DNA of 64,000 bases from assembly GCF_003264115.1 (NCBI RefSeq), contig NZ_CP021912.1, forward strand, positions 3,207,001-3,271,000, given 5' to 3'. Source of the stretch: Erythrobacter sp. KY5. Lineage in GTDB: Bacteria > Pseudomonadota > Alphaproteobacteria > Sphingomonadales > Sphingomonadaceae. Shown here one piece after another: positions 26,441 to 35,136 of this stretch (its first letter is position 1; each line of letters opens with the position of its first letter). Made by a program: the position numbers and the translations under genes. The notes under the pieces are model-generated. The model had not been told where the DNA came from. It searched no databases and worked only from the letters and a program-made list of their open reading frames with translations.

Positions 26441-28402
26441 ATGGCTGACAAGGACGACAATTCCTCAGGCGCTGATGCGACGATGGACGCAATGGCGCCG
26501 TTTGGTGCGCTGTTCGACATGCAGGGCAAAGCGATGCAGGGCCTTTTTGCGAAATCTTTTCCGGGCCTTGGCCAGCCGGGTGAAGGTGTCACCGGCAACC
26601 TCGCCGACCTGATGCCAAAGAATGTCGGCAATGCAGAGCTTGGCGAGTGGGCACGTGCTGGGGCGGAACTGCAGCAGATGTGGCTGGAATTCGTGGCGAG
26701 CCAGGCGCAATCGGCGATGAACCGCGCGGCTGATCCGAAGAACATTTTCGATCCGGGCCAATGGCTGATGGTCGCGCAGAGCATGGCCAGGCAATTGCCC
26801 AAGTCCGCGGTGGAGGCGCCCGCCAAGCTTGCGCAGGAATCGCTAGAGCTGTGGCAGGGCGTGCTCGGCAATATGACCGGCACCCTGATCGGCGGCGCAA
26901 ATTCGCCCGATGCCGCTCAAGCTGATCTTCCCCGCAAGGACCGCCGGTTTGCCGATCCCGCGTGGCGCCAGCTTCCCGCCTTTGCGCTGCTTCACCAGAC
27001 CTATCTCATGCTGGCCGAATACTTCCAGCAGGCCGCCGCCTCGATTGACGGGCTCGACAAGGAAAAGAAGCAGCAGCTGGTCTTTGCGGTCGAAGCGTTG
27101 AGCGAGGCTCTCAGTCCTGCAAATTTCCTGCTGACCAACCCGGTGGTGATGAAGCGCACGGTCGAGACCAAGGGGCAGAACCTTGTGCGCGGGATGCGCC
27201 ACCTTATAACCGACCTCAAGCGCGGACAGCTCACGCACACTGACCCCAATGCCTTTACACTGGGCAAGAACCTCGCCGCATCGCCGGGCAAGGTCGTTCA
27301 CGAGACGCCGCTCTACCAGCTGATCCAGTATTCGCCCTCTACCAAGGACGTGTACAAAGTGCCGCTGGTCATCTTCCCGCCATGGATCAACCGATTCTAC
27401 ATTCTCGACCTGACCCCGCAGAAGAGCTTCATCAAATGGGCGGTCGACCAGGGCATTACCGTCTTCGTCGCCAGCTGGAAGTCAGCGGACGAGAGCATGG
27501 CCGATATCGTCTGGGACGATTACATCCGCGCACAGATCGAAGCGATCGACACCATTCGCGACCGGCTCAAAGTACCATCGGTTCATGCGATCGGATATTG
27601 TGTCGCAGGTACGACGCTGGCCGCGACGCTCGCCGTTCTCGCACGCCGGGGTGAAGCGGACAGGGTGAAGAGCGCGACGTTCTTCACCGCGCAGGTCGAT
27701 TTCGAACGCGCTGGCGATCTCAAGTCCTTCATCGACGATGCACAGCTCGACATGATCGGCAATCTGTCGAGCGAGGGGTATCTCGACGGGCGCTATCTCG
27801 CCGCGACCTTCAATGCGCTGCGCGGCAAGGATCTGATCTGGAACTATGTCGTCAACAATTACCTGTTGGGAGAGGACTATCCGGCCTTCGACCTGCTTCA
27901 CTGGAATGGCGACGTAACCAATCTGCCGTCCAAATGGCACTCCGATTACCTCCGCGATCTTTACCGCGACAACAAGCTTGTCGTGCCTGACGCTCTTTCA
28001 GGAGACGGGACGCCGATTGACCTCACTCAGGTCGAGACGCCTTCCTACGTGCAAGCGGGGCGCGAGGATCACATTGCGCCAGCCGAAAGCGTGTGGCGCA
28101 TCACCAACCACTTCAAGGGGCCGCTTCAGTTCGTGCTGGCCGGATCGGGCCATATTGCCGGTGTCGTCAACCCGCCGGCTGCGGGCAAGTACCAATACTG
28201 GCTCGGCGACAGCAAGGCATCCTCGCTCAAGGAATTCGTCGAAGGCTCTGAAGAGCACAAGGGCAGCTGGTGGCCGCACTGGCTCGAATGGCTGGATGCT
28301 CAGGCCCCCGATCGCGTTCCCGCAGCCGGCAAGCGCAAGCCAGGCGGGCGCGGCGATACGGTGATCGAGGACGCTCCTGGCCGCTATGTAAAGTCACGCT
28401 GA
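26441..28402 (+). CDS. phaC: Class I poly(3-hydroxyalkanoate) synthase
   Basis: A 653-residue PHA synthase, somewhat longer than the usual ~570-600. The lipase-like box GYCVAGTTL places the nucleophile at Cys387; the other catalytic residues are in AGREDHIAP (Asp) and GSGHIAGVVNPP (His). Earlier VIFPPWINRFYILDL and KSFIKWAVDQGITVFVASW are typical. It polymerises (R)-3-hydroxyacyl-CoA into storage granules. The extra length is at the N terminus. A phasin gene follows 150 bases downstream, with its own promoter. No phaA, phaB or phaR is present in the window. Confidence 0.93.
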   Translation: MADKDDNSSGADATMDAMAPFGALFDMQGKAMQGLFAKSFPGLGQPGEGVTGNLADLMPKNVGNAELGEWARAGAELQQMWLEFVASQAQSAMNRAADPKNIFDPGQWLMVAQSMARQLPKSAVEAPAKLAQESLELWQGVLGNMTGTLIGGANSPDAAQADLPRKDRRFADPAWRQLPAFALLHQTYLMLAEYFQQAAASIDGLDKEKKQQLVFAVEALSEALSPANFLLTNPVVMKRTVETKGQNLVRGMRHLITDLKRGQLTHTDPNAFTLGKNLAASPGKVVHETPLYQLIQYSPSTKDVYKVPLVIFPPWINRFYILDLTPQKSFIKWAVDQGITVFVASWKSADESMADIVWDDYIRAQIEAIDTIRDRLKVPSVHAIGYCVAGTTLAATLAVLARRGEADRVKSATFFTAQVDFERAGDLKSFIDDAQLDMIGNLSSEGYLDGRYLAATFNALRGKDLIWNYVVNNYLLGEDYPAFDLLHWNGDVTNLPSKWHSDYLRDLYRDNKLVVPDALSGDGTPIDLTQVETPSYVQAGREDHIAPAESVWRITNHFKGPLQFVLAGSGHIAGVVNPPAAGKYQYWLGDSKASSLKEFVEGSEEHKGSWWPHWLEWLDAQAPDRVPAAGKRKPGGRGDTVIEDAPGRYVKSR

Positions 28403-28470
28403 GCGCATTTTTTTCGCGCCCCAATTGCGGGTGAGAGGCGAAAAGCCTAAATAAATCATAGCCATCGGCA

Positions 28471-28536
28471 TTTTTGTGCACTGCACAAAAAATCCTTGAC
28501 TTCGCAGTTGCAATGCCTATTTTGTGCACTGCAACA
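28471..28536 (+). promoter_or_regulatory. Phasin promoter flanked by two PhaR-like operators
   Basis: A perfect dyad with 10-base arms (TTTTTGTGCA, one centre base, TGCACAAAAA) lies at 28471-28491. A second, partly degenerate copy (TTTTGTGCA-c-TGCAACA) is at 28520-28536. Between and overlapping them are TTGACT (28496-28501) and TATTTT (28518-28523) with 16-base spacing, a good sigma-70-type promoter. TGC-rich TTGTGCACTGCAACA-like sites are known targets of the PHA-sensing repressor PhaR. The second copy overlaps the -10 box, consistent with repression. Confidence 0.7.
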
Positions 28537-28551
28537 CGAAACGAGGTTTTT

Positions 28552-29355
28552 ATGGCCGACGCCGCTAACAAATCGAAGATCGATGCCGCTGCTGAAAAGG
28601 CATATGCCGAAGCAGCTGCAAAGAAGACTGCAAGCGCTGACAAGGTCGCAGAAGCAGTCGAAGCCGATGCACCCAAGCCCGCGCCCAAGGTAGAGGCGGT
28701 CAAGAAGGCCGTCGCCGCCAAAAAGGCACCGGCACGCAAGGCTCCTGCCAAGAAGGCACCTGCTCGCACGTCCGCCGCTAAGAAGACGGTCGCTGCGAAA
28801 AAGGCACCTGCTCGCAAGACTGCTGCCAAGAAGCCGGTCGCAAAGAAGACCGCTCCCAAGGCCGCAGCAAAGACCTCGACCACCAATCCCGTTATCAAAC
28901 TCAAGGACACCATCATGGCAACTGCTGAAAAGAACGACATCACCGCCCAGGCCAAGGAAATGGCTGCTGACGTACAGACCCGCGTGAAGGGTGCCTATGC
29001 CAAGGCAACCGAGATCGCTTCGGAAGCTGGCGAATTCAGCAAGGCAAACGTTGAAGCTGTCGTGGAAAGCGGCAAGATCTTCTTCGCCGGCGCACAGGAA
29101 ATCGTGAAGTCGGACGTCGAAACCGGCAAGACCGTTGTCGAAACCGTCACCGAAGACGCCAAGAAGATGGCTTCGGTCAAGTCGCCGACCGAGCTCTTCG
29201 AACTTCAGGGCGAACTCGCACGTCGCAACTTCGACGCTGCCGTTTCGTTCGGCTCGAAGCGCACCGAAGCTCTCGTGAAGCTCTACAACGACGCGTTCGC
29301 TCCGATTTCGAACCGCGTGAGCGTTGCTACCGAGCGTTTCAACAAGGCTGCCTAA
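28552..29355 (+). CDS. Phasin family protein with lysine/alanine-rich N-terminal tail
   Basis: A 267-residue protein in two parts. Residues ~25-115 are a histone-H1-like basic tail with repeated KKAPARK/AKKAPAR/AAKKT units. Residues ~125-265 are a helical phasin domain (EMAADVQTRVKGAYAKATEIASEAGEF, then SPTELFELQGELARRNFDAAVSFGSKRTEALVKLYNDAFAP). Phasins coat PHA granules. The basic tail could tie granules to DNA, as the AAKP-repeat tail of PhaF does in Pseudomonas, but here it is N-terminal. ATG at 28552 is used because the promoter and operators lie just upstream. The gene ends before a strong terminator. Confidence 0.85.
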   Translation: MADAANKSKIDAAAEKAYAEAAAKKTASADKVAEAVEADAPKPAPKVEAVKKAVAAKKAPARKAPAKKAPARTSAAKKTVAAKKAPARKTAAKKPVAKKTAPKAAAKTSTTNPVIKLKDTIMATAEKNDITAQAKEMAADVQTRVKGAYAKATEIASEAGEFSKANVEAVVESGKIFFAGAQEIVKSDVETGKTVVETVTEDAKKMASVKSPTELFELQGELARRNFDAAVSFGSKRTEALVKLYNDAFAPISNRVSVATERFNKAA

Positions 29356-29429
29356 GCCACCAAGTTTTCTGAGCCGGGCCTCTCTCCTCTCTCTCCCAAC
29401 CCGGCTTATGAAAGCGCGCGAAAGCGCAG

Positions 29430-29472
29430 GGGCCGGACGAACCAATAGCGGTTCGTCCGGCCCTTTATTTTT
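29430..29472 (+). terminator. Rho-independent terminator after the phasin gene
   Basis: A perfect 14-bp stem (GGGCCGGACGAACC with GGTTCGTCCGGCCC) closes a 6-base loop AATAGC and is followed by TTTATTTTT. It is the strongest intrinsic terminator seen in the window and isolates the phasin transcript from clpS. Confidence 0.93.
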
Positions 29473-29562
29473 GCATCGCTATGAGCGGCTTAACGCTTTG
29501 TGCAGACCGCTTGGCCGACACATCTTGCGAACCCGCAAGTGCGCGCCCATAATGTAGGACCG

Positions 29563-29985
29563 ATGGCCGACACCCTTCCCTTTCTTGCCGACGATGACTT
29601 CGAATGCGCGCTTCGTGCAGCCTTTGGCTCTGCGCGCCTCGCTGACGATGACGAGAAGAAAGATGCCGGCAACGACGCGGACGAAGGCGATGGCCAGGTG
29701 GTCATTGCGACCAAGACCCGCACCAAGCCCAAGAAGCCGAGCCAGTACAAGGTGCTGATGCTCAATGACGATTACACGCCGATGGAATTCGTCGTGATGG
29801 TCCTGAAGCGGTTTTTCGGGATGGATTTGGAAGCGGCGACACGCGTCATGCTTCACGTTCATCAAAAGGGCGTCGGCGTGTGCGGCATCTTCCCGTATGA
29901 AGTGGCCGAGACCAAGGTTAACCAGGTCATGGACTTCGCTCGCCAGAACCAGCACCCGCTTCAGTGCACGCTCGAAAAGGCATAA
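29563..29985 (+). CDS. clpS: ATP-dependent Clp protease adaptor ClpS
   Basis: A 140-residue protein whose last ~90 residues form the ClpS fold: [24 protein letters not shown], then [24 protein letters not shown]. ClpS delivers N-degron substrates to ClpAP. The N-terminal extension is acidic, as expected of the flexible tail, though longer than in E. coli. The start ATG at 29563 (MADTLPFL) is 90 bases beyond the phasin terminator. A DUF427 gene begins seven bases downstream; clpA is not in the window. Confidence 0.9.
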   Translation: MADTLPFLADDDFECALRAAFGSARLADDDEKKDAGNDADEGDGQVVIATKTRTKPKKPSQYKVLMLNDDYTPMEFVVMVLKRFFGMDLEAATRVMLHVHQKGVGVCGIFPYEVAETKVNQVMDFARQNQHPLQCTLEKA

Positions 29986-29992
29986 ACGCGTG

Positions 29993-30490
29993 ATGGGCCA
30001 TCCTGAGCCCGACACGCCCGGCCCCGGACAGGAAAGCGTCTGGGACTACCCTCGCCCGGCAATTTGCGAACCGACCACCCGCCGCATTCAGGTGCGTCAC
30101 AAGGGTATCGACATCGTCGACAGCACCGCTGCTTACCGCACGCTCGAAACCTCGCACCCACCAACATATTACATTCCGCGCAAAGATATCGCGATGGACT
30201 ATCTGGAGCCCAATGCGCGCCGCTCGCTGTGCGAATGGAAGGGACAGGCGCGTTATTTCGATATCGTCGCAGGGGGCGAGCGTATCGAGGCAGGCGCGTG
30301 GACCTATCCCGAACCCACGCCTGCATTCGATCCGATCCGCGACATGATCGCCTTCTATCCCGACCCGCTCGATGAATGCCTGGTCGATGGGGAGAAGATT
30401 ACGCCGCAACCGGGTGGGTTCTATGGTGGCTGGATCAGCCAGTACGAGGCCGGCCCGTTCAAGGGCATTCCGGGAAGCCGGTTCTGGTAA
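29993..30490 (+). CDS. DUF427 domain protein
   Basis: A 165-residue soluble protein of the DUF427 family: VRHKGIDIVDSTAAYRTLETSHPPTYYIPRKDI, then CEWKGQARYFDI and AFYPDPLDECLVDGEKITPQPGGFYGGW. The family is widespread in bacteria without an established reaction. ATG at 29993 is preferred; upstream in-frame codons lie inside clpS. It follows clpS by seven bases and is probably co-transcribed. Confidence 0.8.
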   Translation: MGHPEPDTPGPGQESVWDYPRPAICEPTTRRIQVRHKGIDIVDSTAAYRTLETSHPPTYYIPRKDIAMDYLEPNARRSLCEWKGQARYFDIVAGGERIEAGAWTYPEPTPAFDPIRDMIAFYPDPLDECLVDGEKITPQPGGFYGGWISQYEAGPFKGIPGSRFW

Positions 30491-30637
30491 ATGTCCTGCT
30501 CACCTCCCACATGCGAGGCTTGTAAAAAAGCTTCGGCGTATTGGGGACATGACGCGGGCGCGATTTGCCGCTAGGGCGCGTGCCAAGCTAAGAGCCTCTC
30601 GGGACGCGAGGATGACCGGATAGCGACTGGACCAAAC

Positions 30638-31891
30638 GTGCTGAACTTTCTTCCCAGTATCGACCGCTATATCTTCCGGCTCGTGATCGTGCCGATGCTG
30701 GGTGTGTTCGCGCTCGCCGCGTCGCTGCTGTTGCTCGACAAGATGCTGCGCCTGTTTGACTTTGTCGCGGTCGAAGGCGGGCCGATTGGCGTGGTCTTCA
30801 AGATGCTTGGCGCGCTGATCCCGGAATATGCGAGCCTTGCGATCCCGCTGGGCCTGCTGCTGGGTGTGTTGCTCGCCTTTCGCAAGCTCGCCACCTCTTC
30901 CGAACTCGACACGATGCGCGCGGTGGGTCTGTCCTACTGGCGGCTGCTGCGCGTGCCTTATGCGATCACGCTGGTGCTGGTCGCGGTCAACATCGCGCTC
31001 GTTTTCTACATCCAGCCGGTCAGCCGCTATTACTATGAGCAAATGGAATATGAGCTGCGTTCGGGCGCGCTGGGCGCTTCGATCAAGGTGGGCGAGTTTA
31101 CCACCCTCGCCGATCGCATGGCGCTCAGGATCGAGCGGAGCGAGGACGACGGGCAGCGCCTGATCGGGATCTTTGCCCGTGTCGCCAATTCGCGCGACCA
31201 GGTGCTCTCGATCAGCGCGCGCGAAGGATCGTTCATGGCGACCACCGACGATCCCGACACGATCATCCTGCGCCTGACCGAAGGCACTATCGTACAGGAC
31301 ACCGGAAGCGAGACCCCCCGCGTCCTCTCCTTCAGCCGCCACGATCTGCCGATCGACCTACCCGCTATCGAAGAATTCCGCGCGCGCGGAGAGGCGAGCC
31401 GAGAGTACATATTGCCCGAACTGCTCAGAATAGGGTGGAGCGACCAAGCCGAAGAGGATGAACGCGATGCGGTGCAGGCGGCGTTCAATTATCGAACGGT
31501 CGAGGTTGTCATGATGCTGCTGATGCCATTGCTGGCGGTGGCGCTCGCCATACCGCCCAAGCGATCTACCAGCGCGTTGGGTGTGTTCGTCTCGATCATT
31601 CTCGTCGTCGCCTATCACAAGATCAACCAATACGGGGAGGACATCGCCGCTCTTGGGCGGATCGATCCGATCATCGCCTTGTGGGGGCCGTTCTGCGCTT
31701 TCGCGGCGCTGATCATCTGGATGTATTATCGAACGGCCTATGTGCCCGGCGGCCAGGCGCTTGGCGCGCTGGAGACGGTTTTCGCCAAGATTTCGAAACG
31801 CGTCGCCAAGCTGTTCAAGCGCCGCGAGCGCGCTTCGCTCAAATCCGATCATTCGGCCGAAGGCGAAGCTGCGCTGGCTCCGGCACAATAG
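30638..31891 (+). CDS. lptF: LPS export permease LptF
   Basis: A 417-residue YjgP/YjgQ-family permease. The N terminus SIDRYIFRLVIVPMLGVFALAASLLLLDKMLRLFDF holds the first membrane helix. A periplasmic domain runs from ~130 to ~290, and the last helices end near 375. With LptG and the ATPase LptB it extracts LPS from the inner membrane for transport to the surface. The start is GTG. The C terminus is basic and cytoplasmic. lptG follows after 18 bases. Confidence 0.9.
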   Translation: MLNFLPSIDRYIFRLVIVPMLGVFALAASLLLLDKMLRLFDFVAVEGGPIGVVFKMLGALIPEYASLAIPLGLLLGVLLAFRKLATSSELDTMRAVGLSYWRLLRVPYAITLVLVAVNIALVFYIQPVSRYYYEQMEYELRSGALGASIKVGEFTTLADRMALRIERSEDDGQRLIGIFARVANSRDQVLSISAREGSFMATTDDPDTIILRLTEGTIVQDTGSETPRVLSFSRHDLPIDLPAIEEFRARGEASREYILPELLRIGWSDQAEEDERDAVQAAFNYRTVEVVMMLLMPLLAVALAIPPKRSTSALGVFVSIILVVAYHKINQYGEDIAALGRIDPIIALWGPFCAFAALIIWMYYRTAYVPGGQALGALETVFAKISKRVAKLFKRRERASLKSDHSAEGEAALAPAQ

Positions 31892-31909
31892 GCGGCGGGC
31901 TCTCACACG

Positions 31910-33007
31910 ATGCAACTCGACTTTTTCCCTTCGCGCAGCCTGACGCTTTACCTTGCGAAGATGTTCGTCGTCCGCATCCTTGCGGTGCTGGTGATGCTGG
32001 TGCTTGTCCTCATGGCGCTCGATCTGCTTGGATCGACCGGCAAGATCCTTGAACCCGAAGGCAACGGGCAGGCCGAGATCATCAAATATGCAAGCCTTCG
32101 AATACCCCAGCTGATCGCGCGGTTCCTGCCCTATTCAGTGCTGCTGGCCACGCTGATCACATTGGTGACGCTCAACCAGAACAGCGAGGTTGTCGCGATG
32201 AAAGCCGCCGGACTTTCAGCGCATCAGGTGCTTGCCCCGCTGCTTCTGACCGCGGCGGTGGTCGCGTTGATCAGCTTCGCCTTCAACGAACGTGTCGTCA
32301 CCCGCGCCAATTCGACGCTCAAGGCCTGGGAGGCGGTCGAATATGGTCCGATCCCTGAACAGTCGGGCGTGCGCGCCAATGTCTATCTCACCGATGGCGA
32401 CAACATCCTGACCGCGTCTTCGCTGATCGGATCGGGCGAGGATATCGAACTCGACAACGTCACCTGGTATTCGCGAGCGCCGGGCGGGATTATCAGCGAA
32501 CAGATCAATGCGACCGGAGCGACCTATGCAGCCCCCGGCTGGCGTCTGGAAAATCCCAAGCGTTTCGACGTGGGCTCAGCAACGACCGAACCCATCGAAG
32601 ATATAGTGGTTGGCGAAGGGCTGACGCCCGAGCAGATAGACCTGCAATCGATCGATCCCGATGCGCAAAGCTTCTGGGAGCTTTCGGAAACCATCGACGC
32701 CTATGAGGCTGCCGGTCGCCGCACGTCCGAAATGCGCGCCAAGTGGTGGCACCGATTGTCCGGCCCGCTGTCCGCCTTGCTTATGCCGCTGCTTGGATCG
32801 GTAGCGGCCTTTGGCCTAGCGCGTTCAGGCCAGCTATTCGTGCGCGCGGTGATCGGCATGGCGCTGGGCTTTGCCTACTTTGTGGTCGACAACGCCGCCC
32901 TCGCGATGGGCAGCTTTGGCGGGTACCCGCCGTTCCTTGCCGCGTGGGCGCCGTTCTTCCTGTTCCTGCTGGTGGGTGAGACGGTCCTCATTCGAACCGA
33001 GGAATGA
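31910..33007 (+). CDS. lptG: LPS export permease LptG
   Basis: A 365-residue YjgP/YjgQ-family permease, partner of LptF. It begins SRSLTLYLAKMFVVRILAVLVMLVLVLMALDLLGS, has a periplasmic jelly-roll region around residues 130-265, and ends with three membrane helices (PLSALLMPLLGSVAAFGLARSGQ). It acts with LptF and LptB in the inner membrane. The downstream acetyltransferase ATG overlaps its stop (ATGA). Confidence 0.9.
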   Translation: MQLDFFPSRSLTLYLAKMFVVRILAVLVMLVLVLMALDLLGSTGKILEPEGNGQAEIIKYASLRIPQLIARFLPYSVLLATLITLVTLNQNSEVVAMKAAGLSAHQVLAPLLLTAAVVALISFAFNERVVTRANSTLKAWEAVEYGPIPEQSGVRANVYLTDGDNILTASSLIGSGEDIELDNVTWYSRAPGGIISEQINATGATYAAPGWRLENPKRFDVGSATTEPIEDIVVGEGLTPEQIDLQSIDPDAQSFWELSETIDAYEAAGRRTSEMRAKWWHRLSGPLSALLMPLLGSVAAFGLARSGQLFVRAVIGMALGFAYFVVDNAALAMGSFGGYPPFLAAWAPFFLFLLVGETVLIRTEE

Positions 33008-33528
33008 GCCGGGCCGATTGGTCGCTGCGCCTCGCACGGCCAGCCGATGCCGAGCACATGCCAGCCATTGAGGCAGCGGCCGGACAGCTGTTTCGCACGG
33101 TCGACGGACTGGCGGGCCTCGCGGGTGAACACACTCTCCCGATAGACAGGCTCCAGCGCTACATCCGCAAGGGACACTGCCTTGTGGTGCATGTAGGTGA
33201 TGAGATGGTCGGGTTCCTCGTGAACGAACCCTTCAACCGCGAGCTGCACATCTGGGAGGTCGACGTTCATCCCGATCAGCAAGGTCAGGGGATCGGCGCG
33301 GGGTTGATGCGCGCCTGCATGGTCGATGCGCGCAATTCAGGCTTTCGCGCCCTTACGCTCACCACCTTTCGTGACGTTGCCTGGAATGCGCCTTTCTACG
33401 AAAAGCTTGGCTTTGAGGAGGTCACCGCGCTCGATGCTCACCCGCGCCTTGCCGGCGAGCTCGCGCTCGAAGCCGATCATGGCCTGCCTGCTGACAGGCG
33501 CTGCGCGATGATTTGTTTCCTCGACTGA
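33004..33528 (+). CDS. GNAT family N-acetyltransferase
   Basis: A 174-residue GNAT protein with the acetyl-CoA pyrophosphate loop VHPDQQGQGIGAGLM at about residues 90-104 and the C-terminal motif NAPFYEKLGFEEV. The substrate is unknown. Coupling to lptG by an ATGA overlap places it in the lptFG transcript, but the link may only reflect shared transcription. Confidence 0.8.
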   Translation: MSRADWSLRLARPADAEHMPAIEAAAGQLFRTVDGLAGLAGEHTLPIDRLQRYIRKGHCLVVHVGDEMVGFLVNEPFNRELHIWEVDVHPDQQGQGIGAGLMRACMVDARNSGFRALTLTTFRDVAWNAPFYEKLGFEEVTALDAHPRLAGELALEADHGLPADRRCAMICFLD

Positions 33529-33570
33529 GCGCGCTGCGCTATACTGGCGCAGAATTCAGGAGGACCCCCA

Positions 33571-33873
33571 ATGCGTTACGCTTCCCTTGCCGCAATGGCA
33601 GCAATTCCGATCCTGTTGGCCGCATGTCAGAACGAGGCCGAGGAAACTCCCGATATCGAGGAGGCTATCCCTATGGATGAAACCGATGACAGCGCCGATG
33701 CGCCGGATGGCGAGGACATGACCGGCGGCGCCGACGCGGCAGACGATGATGCTAATCCGCCTCCAACCATGGAAAGCGGCTCGAACGAAGATCCGAGCAT
33801 TTATGGCGGCGAGGACGAAGGTTCATCCGGGCCTCCAGGCTCAAAACTGCAACTGGCGGACCCGGTCGAGTAA
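33571..33873 (+). CDS. Small acidic lipoprotein
   Basis: A 100-residue protein with a lipoprotein signal: a hydrophobic stretch ending LLAAC, so Cys19 should be lipidated. The mature part is extremely acidic and low-complexity (runs such as EEAIPMDETDDSADAPDGED) and ends with a short Gly/Ser/Pro tail. An AGGAGG SD lies close to the ATG. No family is recognised; a role at the membrane surface such as cation binding is speculation. Confidence 0.7.
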   Translation: MRYASLAAMAAIPILLAACQNEAEETPDIEEAIPMDETDDSADAPDGEDMTGGADAADDDANPPPTMESGSNEDPSIYGGEDEGSSGPPGSKLQLADPVE

Positions 33874-33876
33874 ACC

Positions 33877-34971
33877 CTAGCGCGGCATCATCGTGCTGCG
33901 CGCAATGCGCGAGACCAGGTTGCCCATGCCGGGATGGTTCGCGCCTTCGTAGGTCGAGCCGACGCCAAGCTCACGGGCAAGTCGGCGGTGCGCCTCGGGC
34001 AGGTCGTGATAGGGCATCGAGGGCATAAGATGGTGCAGCGCGTGATAGCGCAGGCCAACCGGTGCCCAGATTTCCGCCACCAGTCCGGGCGGCGGAACGT
34101 TAACGCTGTCGAGGAACTGCGCGGTGACCGTCATTGGCTCGCCCTCGTTCTCCCAGAGATGCGCGACCAGCGTGCGAAGCTGGTTCAGCAGCGCGGTGAA
34201 GGAGAATATCGCAAGCGCCACCAAAAGCGGCTTCCATCCGATGACGAAAGTGCTCGCAATCAGCGTGATCGCCCAGATGCTCGCTCCAGCTTCCTGCCAG
34301 CGCACCCGCTTTGCGAAATCGCCGGTCGGTGCCTTGCGGCGGAAATCGGGATTGATCGCGAGGGCCGAAACGCGCCCCCATGTCCAATTGCGCACGGCAG
34401 GGAAAATCGCCCCCAGCGGCACGAGAATGGCCGAGCGGATGATCAGAGCAATCGGCGCAAGCAGTGCAACGATCACGAATGCAGGCAGGCTCCACGGCTT
34501 CATCAGCGCGAGCGGCAGGTATTCGGGATCCTCGACAGTACCGTATTGCGTGCGTTTGTGATGGATCACGTGCACGCCTTCATACATGAAGCTGGGTGTC
34601 AGCATCGGTATGCCGACAAGCAGGTTCCACCCGAGCCGGAAGCCCGGCAGCGCGCTCTTGTGGATGTGCGTGAGCTCGTGGATGAACATCAAGGCGCGAT
34701 AAAGCGCGAGCGAGGCGACAAACCCCGACACGATCGCGACGGCAAGATTGCTCGTCAGGATAGCAAGCGCGATTGCGCCATAACCGAGCGCAGCTGAAAT
34801 CAGCATGTCGGGCCAATAAATGCTGGCACGCGCTTCGCCCAGATCCTTGGTCAGATCGCGCGCAGCACGCAGCATGTCCTTGTCATCGGCATCGATGAAA
34901 TCGGCGCGCACTGCTTTCTGGCGAGGCGCTGGAGCCGCTTGGGACTTGGTGATCGGTTGGTGCATGGTCAT
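33877..34971 (-). CDS. Membrane fatty acid desaturase
   Basis: A 364-residue membrane protein with three histidine clusters of the desaturase/hydroxylase superfamily: HELTHIHK, HVIHHKRTQYGTVEDPEY and LRYHALHHLMPSMPYHDL. These bind the di-iron centre that inserts double bonds into acyl chains. Several membrane segments separate the clusters. ATG at 34971 (MTMHQPI) is preferred over an in-frame TTG at 34983; ATG at 34965 is also possible. Position of desaturation cannot be judged; carotenoid hydroxylase is less likely. Its stop lies three bases from the convergent lipoprotein gene stop. Confidence 0.8.
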   Translation of the reverse strand: MTMHQPITKSQAAPAPRQKAVRADFIDADDKDMLRAARDLTKDLGEARASIYWPDMLISAALGYGAIALAILTSNLAVAIVSGFVASLALYRALMFIHELTHIHKSALPGFRLGWNLLVGIPMLTPSFMYEGVHVIHHKRTQYGTVEDPEYLPLALMKPWSLPAFVIVALLAPIALIIRSAILVPLGAIFPAVRNWTWGRVSALAINPDFRRKAPTGDFAKRVRWQEAGASIWAITLIASTFVIGWKPLLVALAIFSFTALLNQLRTLVAHLWENEGEPMTVTAQFLDSVNVPPPGLVAEIWAPVGLRYHALHHLMPSMPYHDLPEAHRRLARELGVGSTYEGANHPGMGNLVSRIARSTMMPR

Positions 34972-35136
34972 GGCTGTTGGCAATCGTAAGTGGTGTGTCC
35001 TTACCGCAAGTCAGGGGCTCTCGGCAAACCGGGTTTGTTTATGGCTGTGATCGATTGGGTTGGCGACCGGCCATTGCGTGACTAGGTACGCAGGCCAAAT
35101 GGTCAGATATTCATACACGATCGAGGAAAACCCTGC

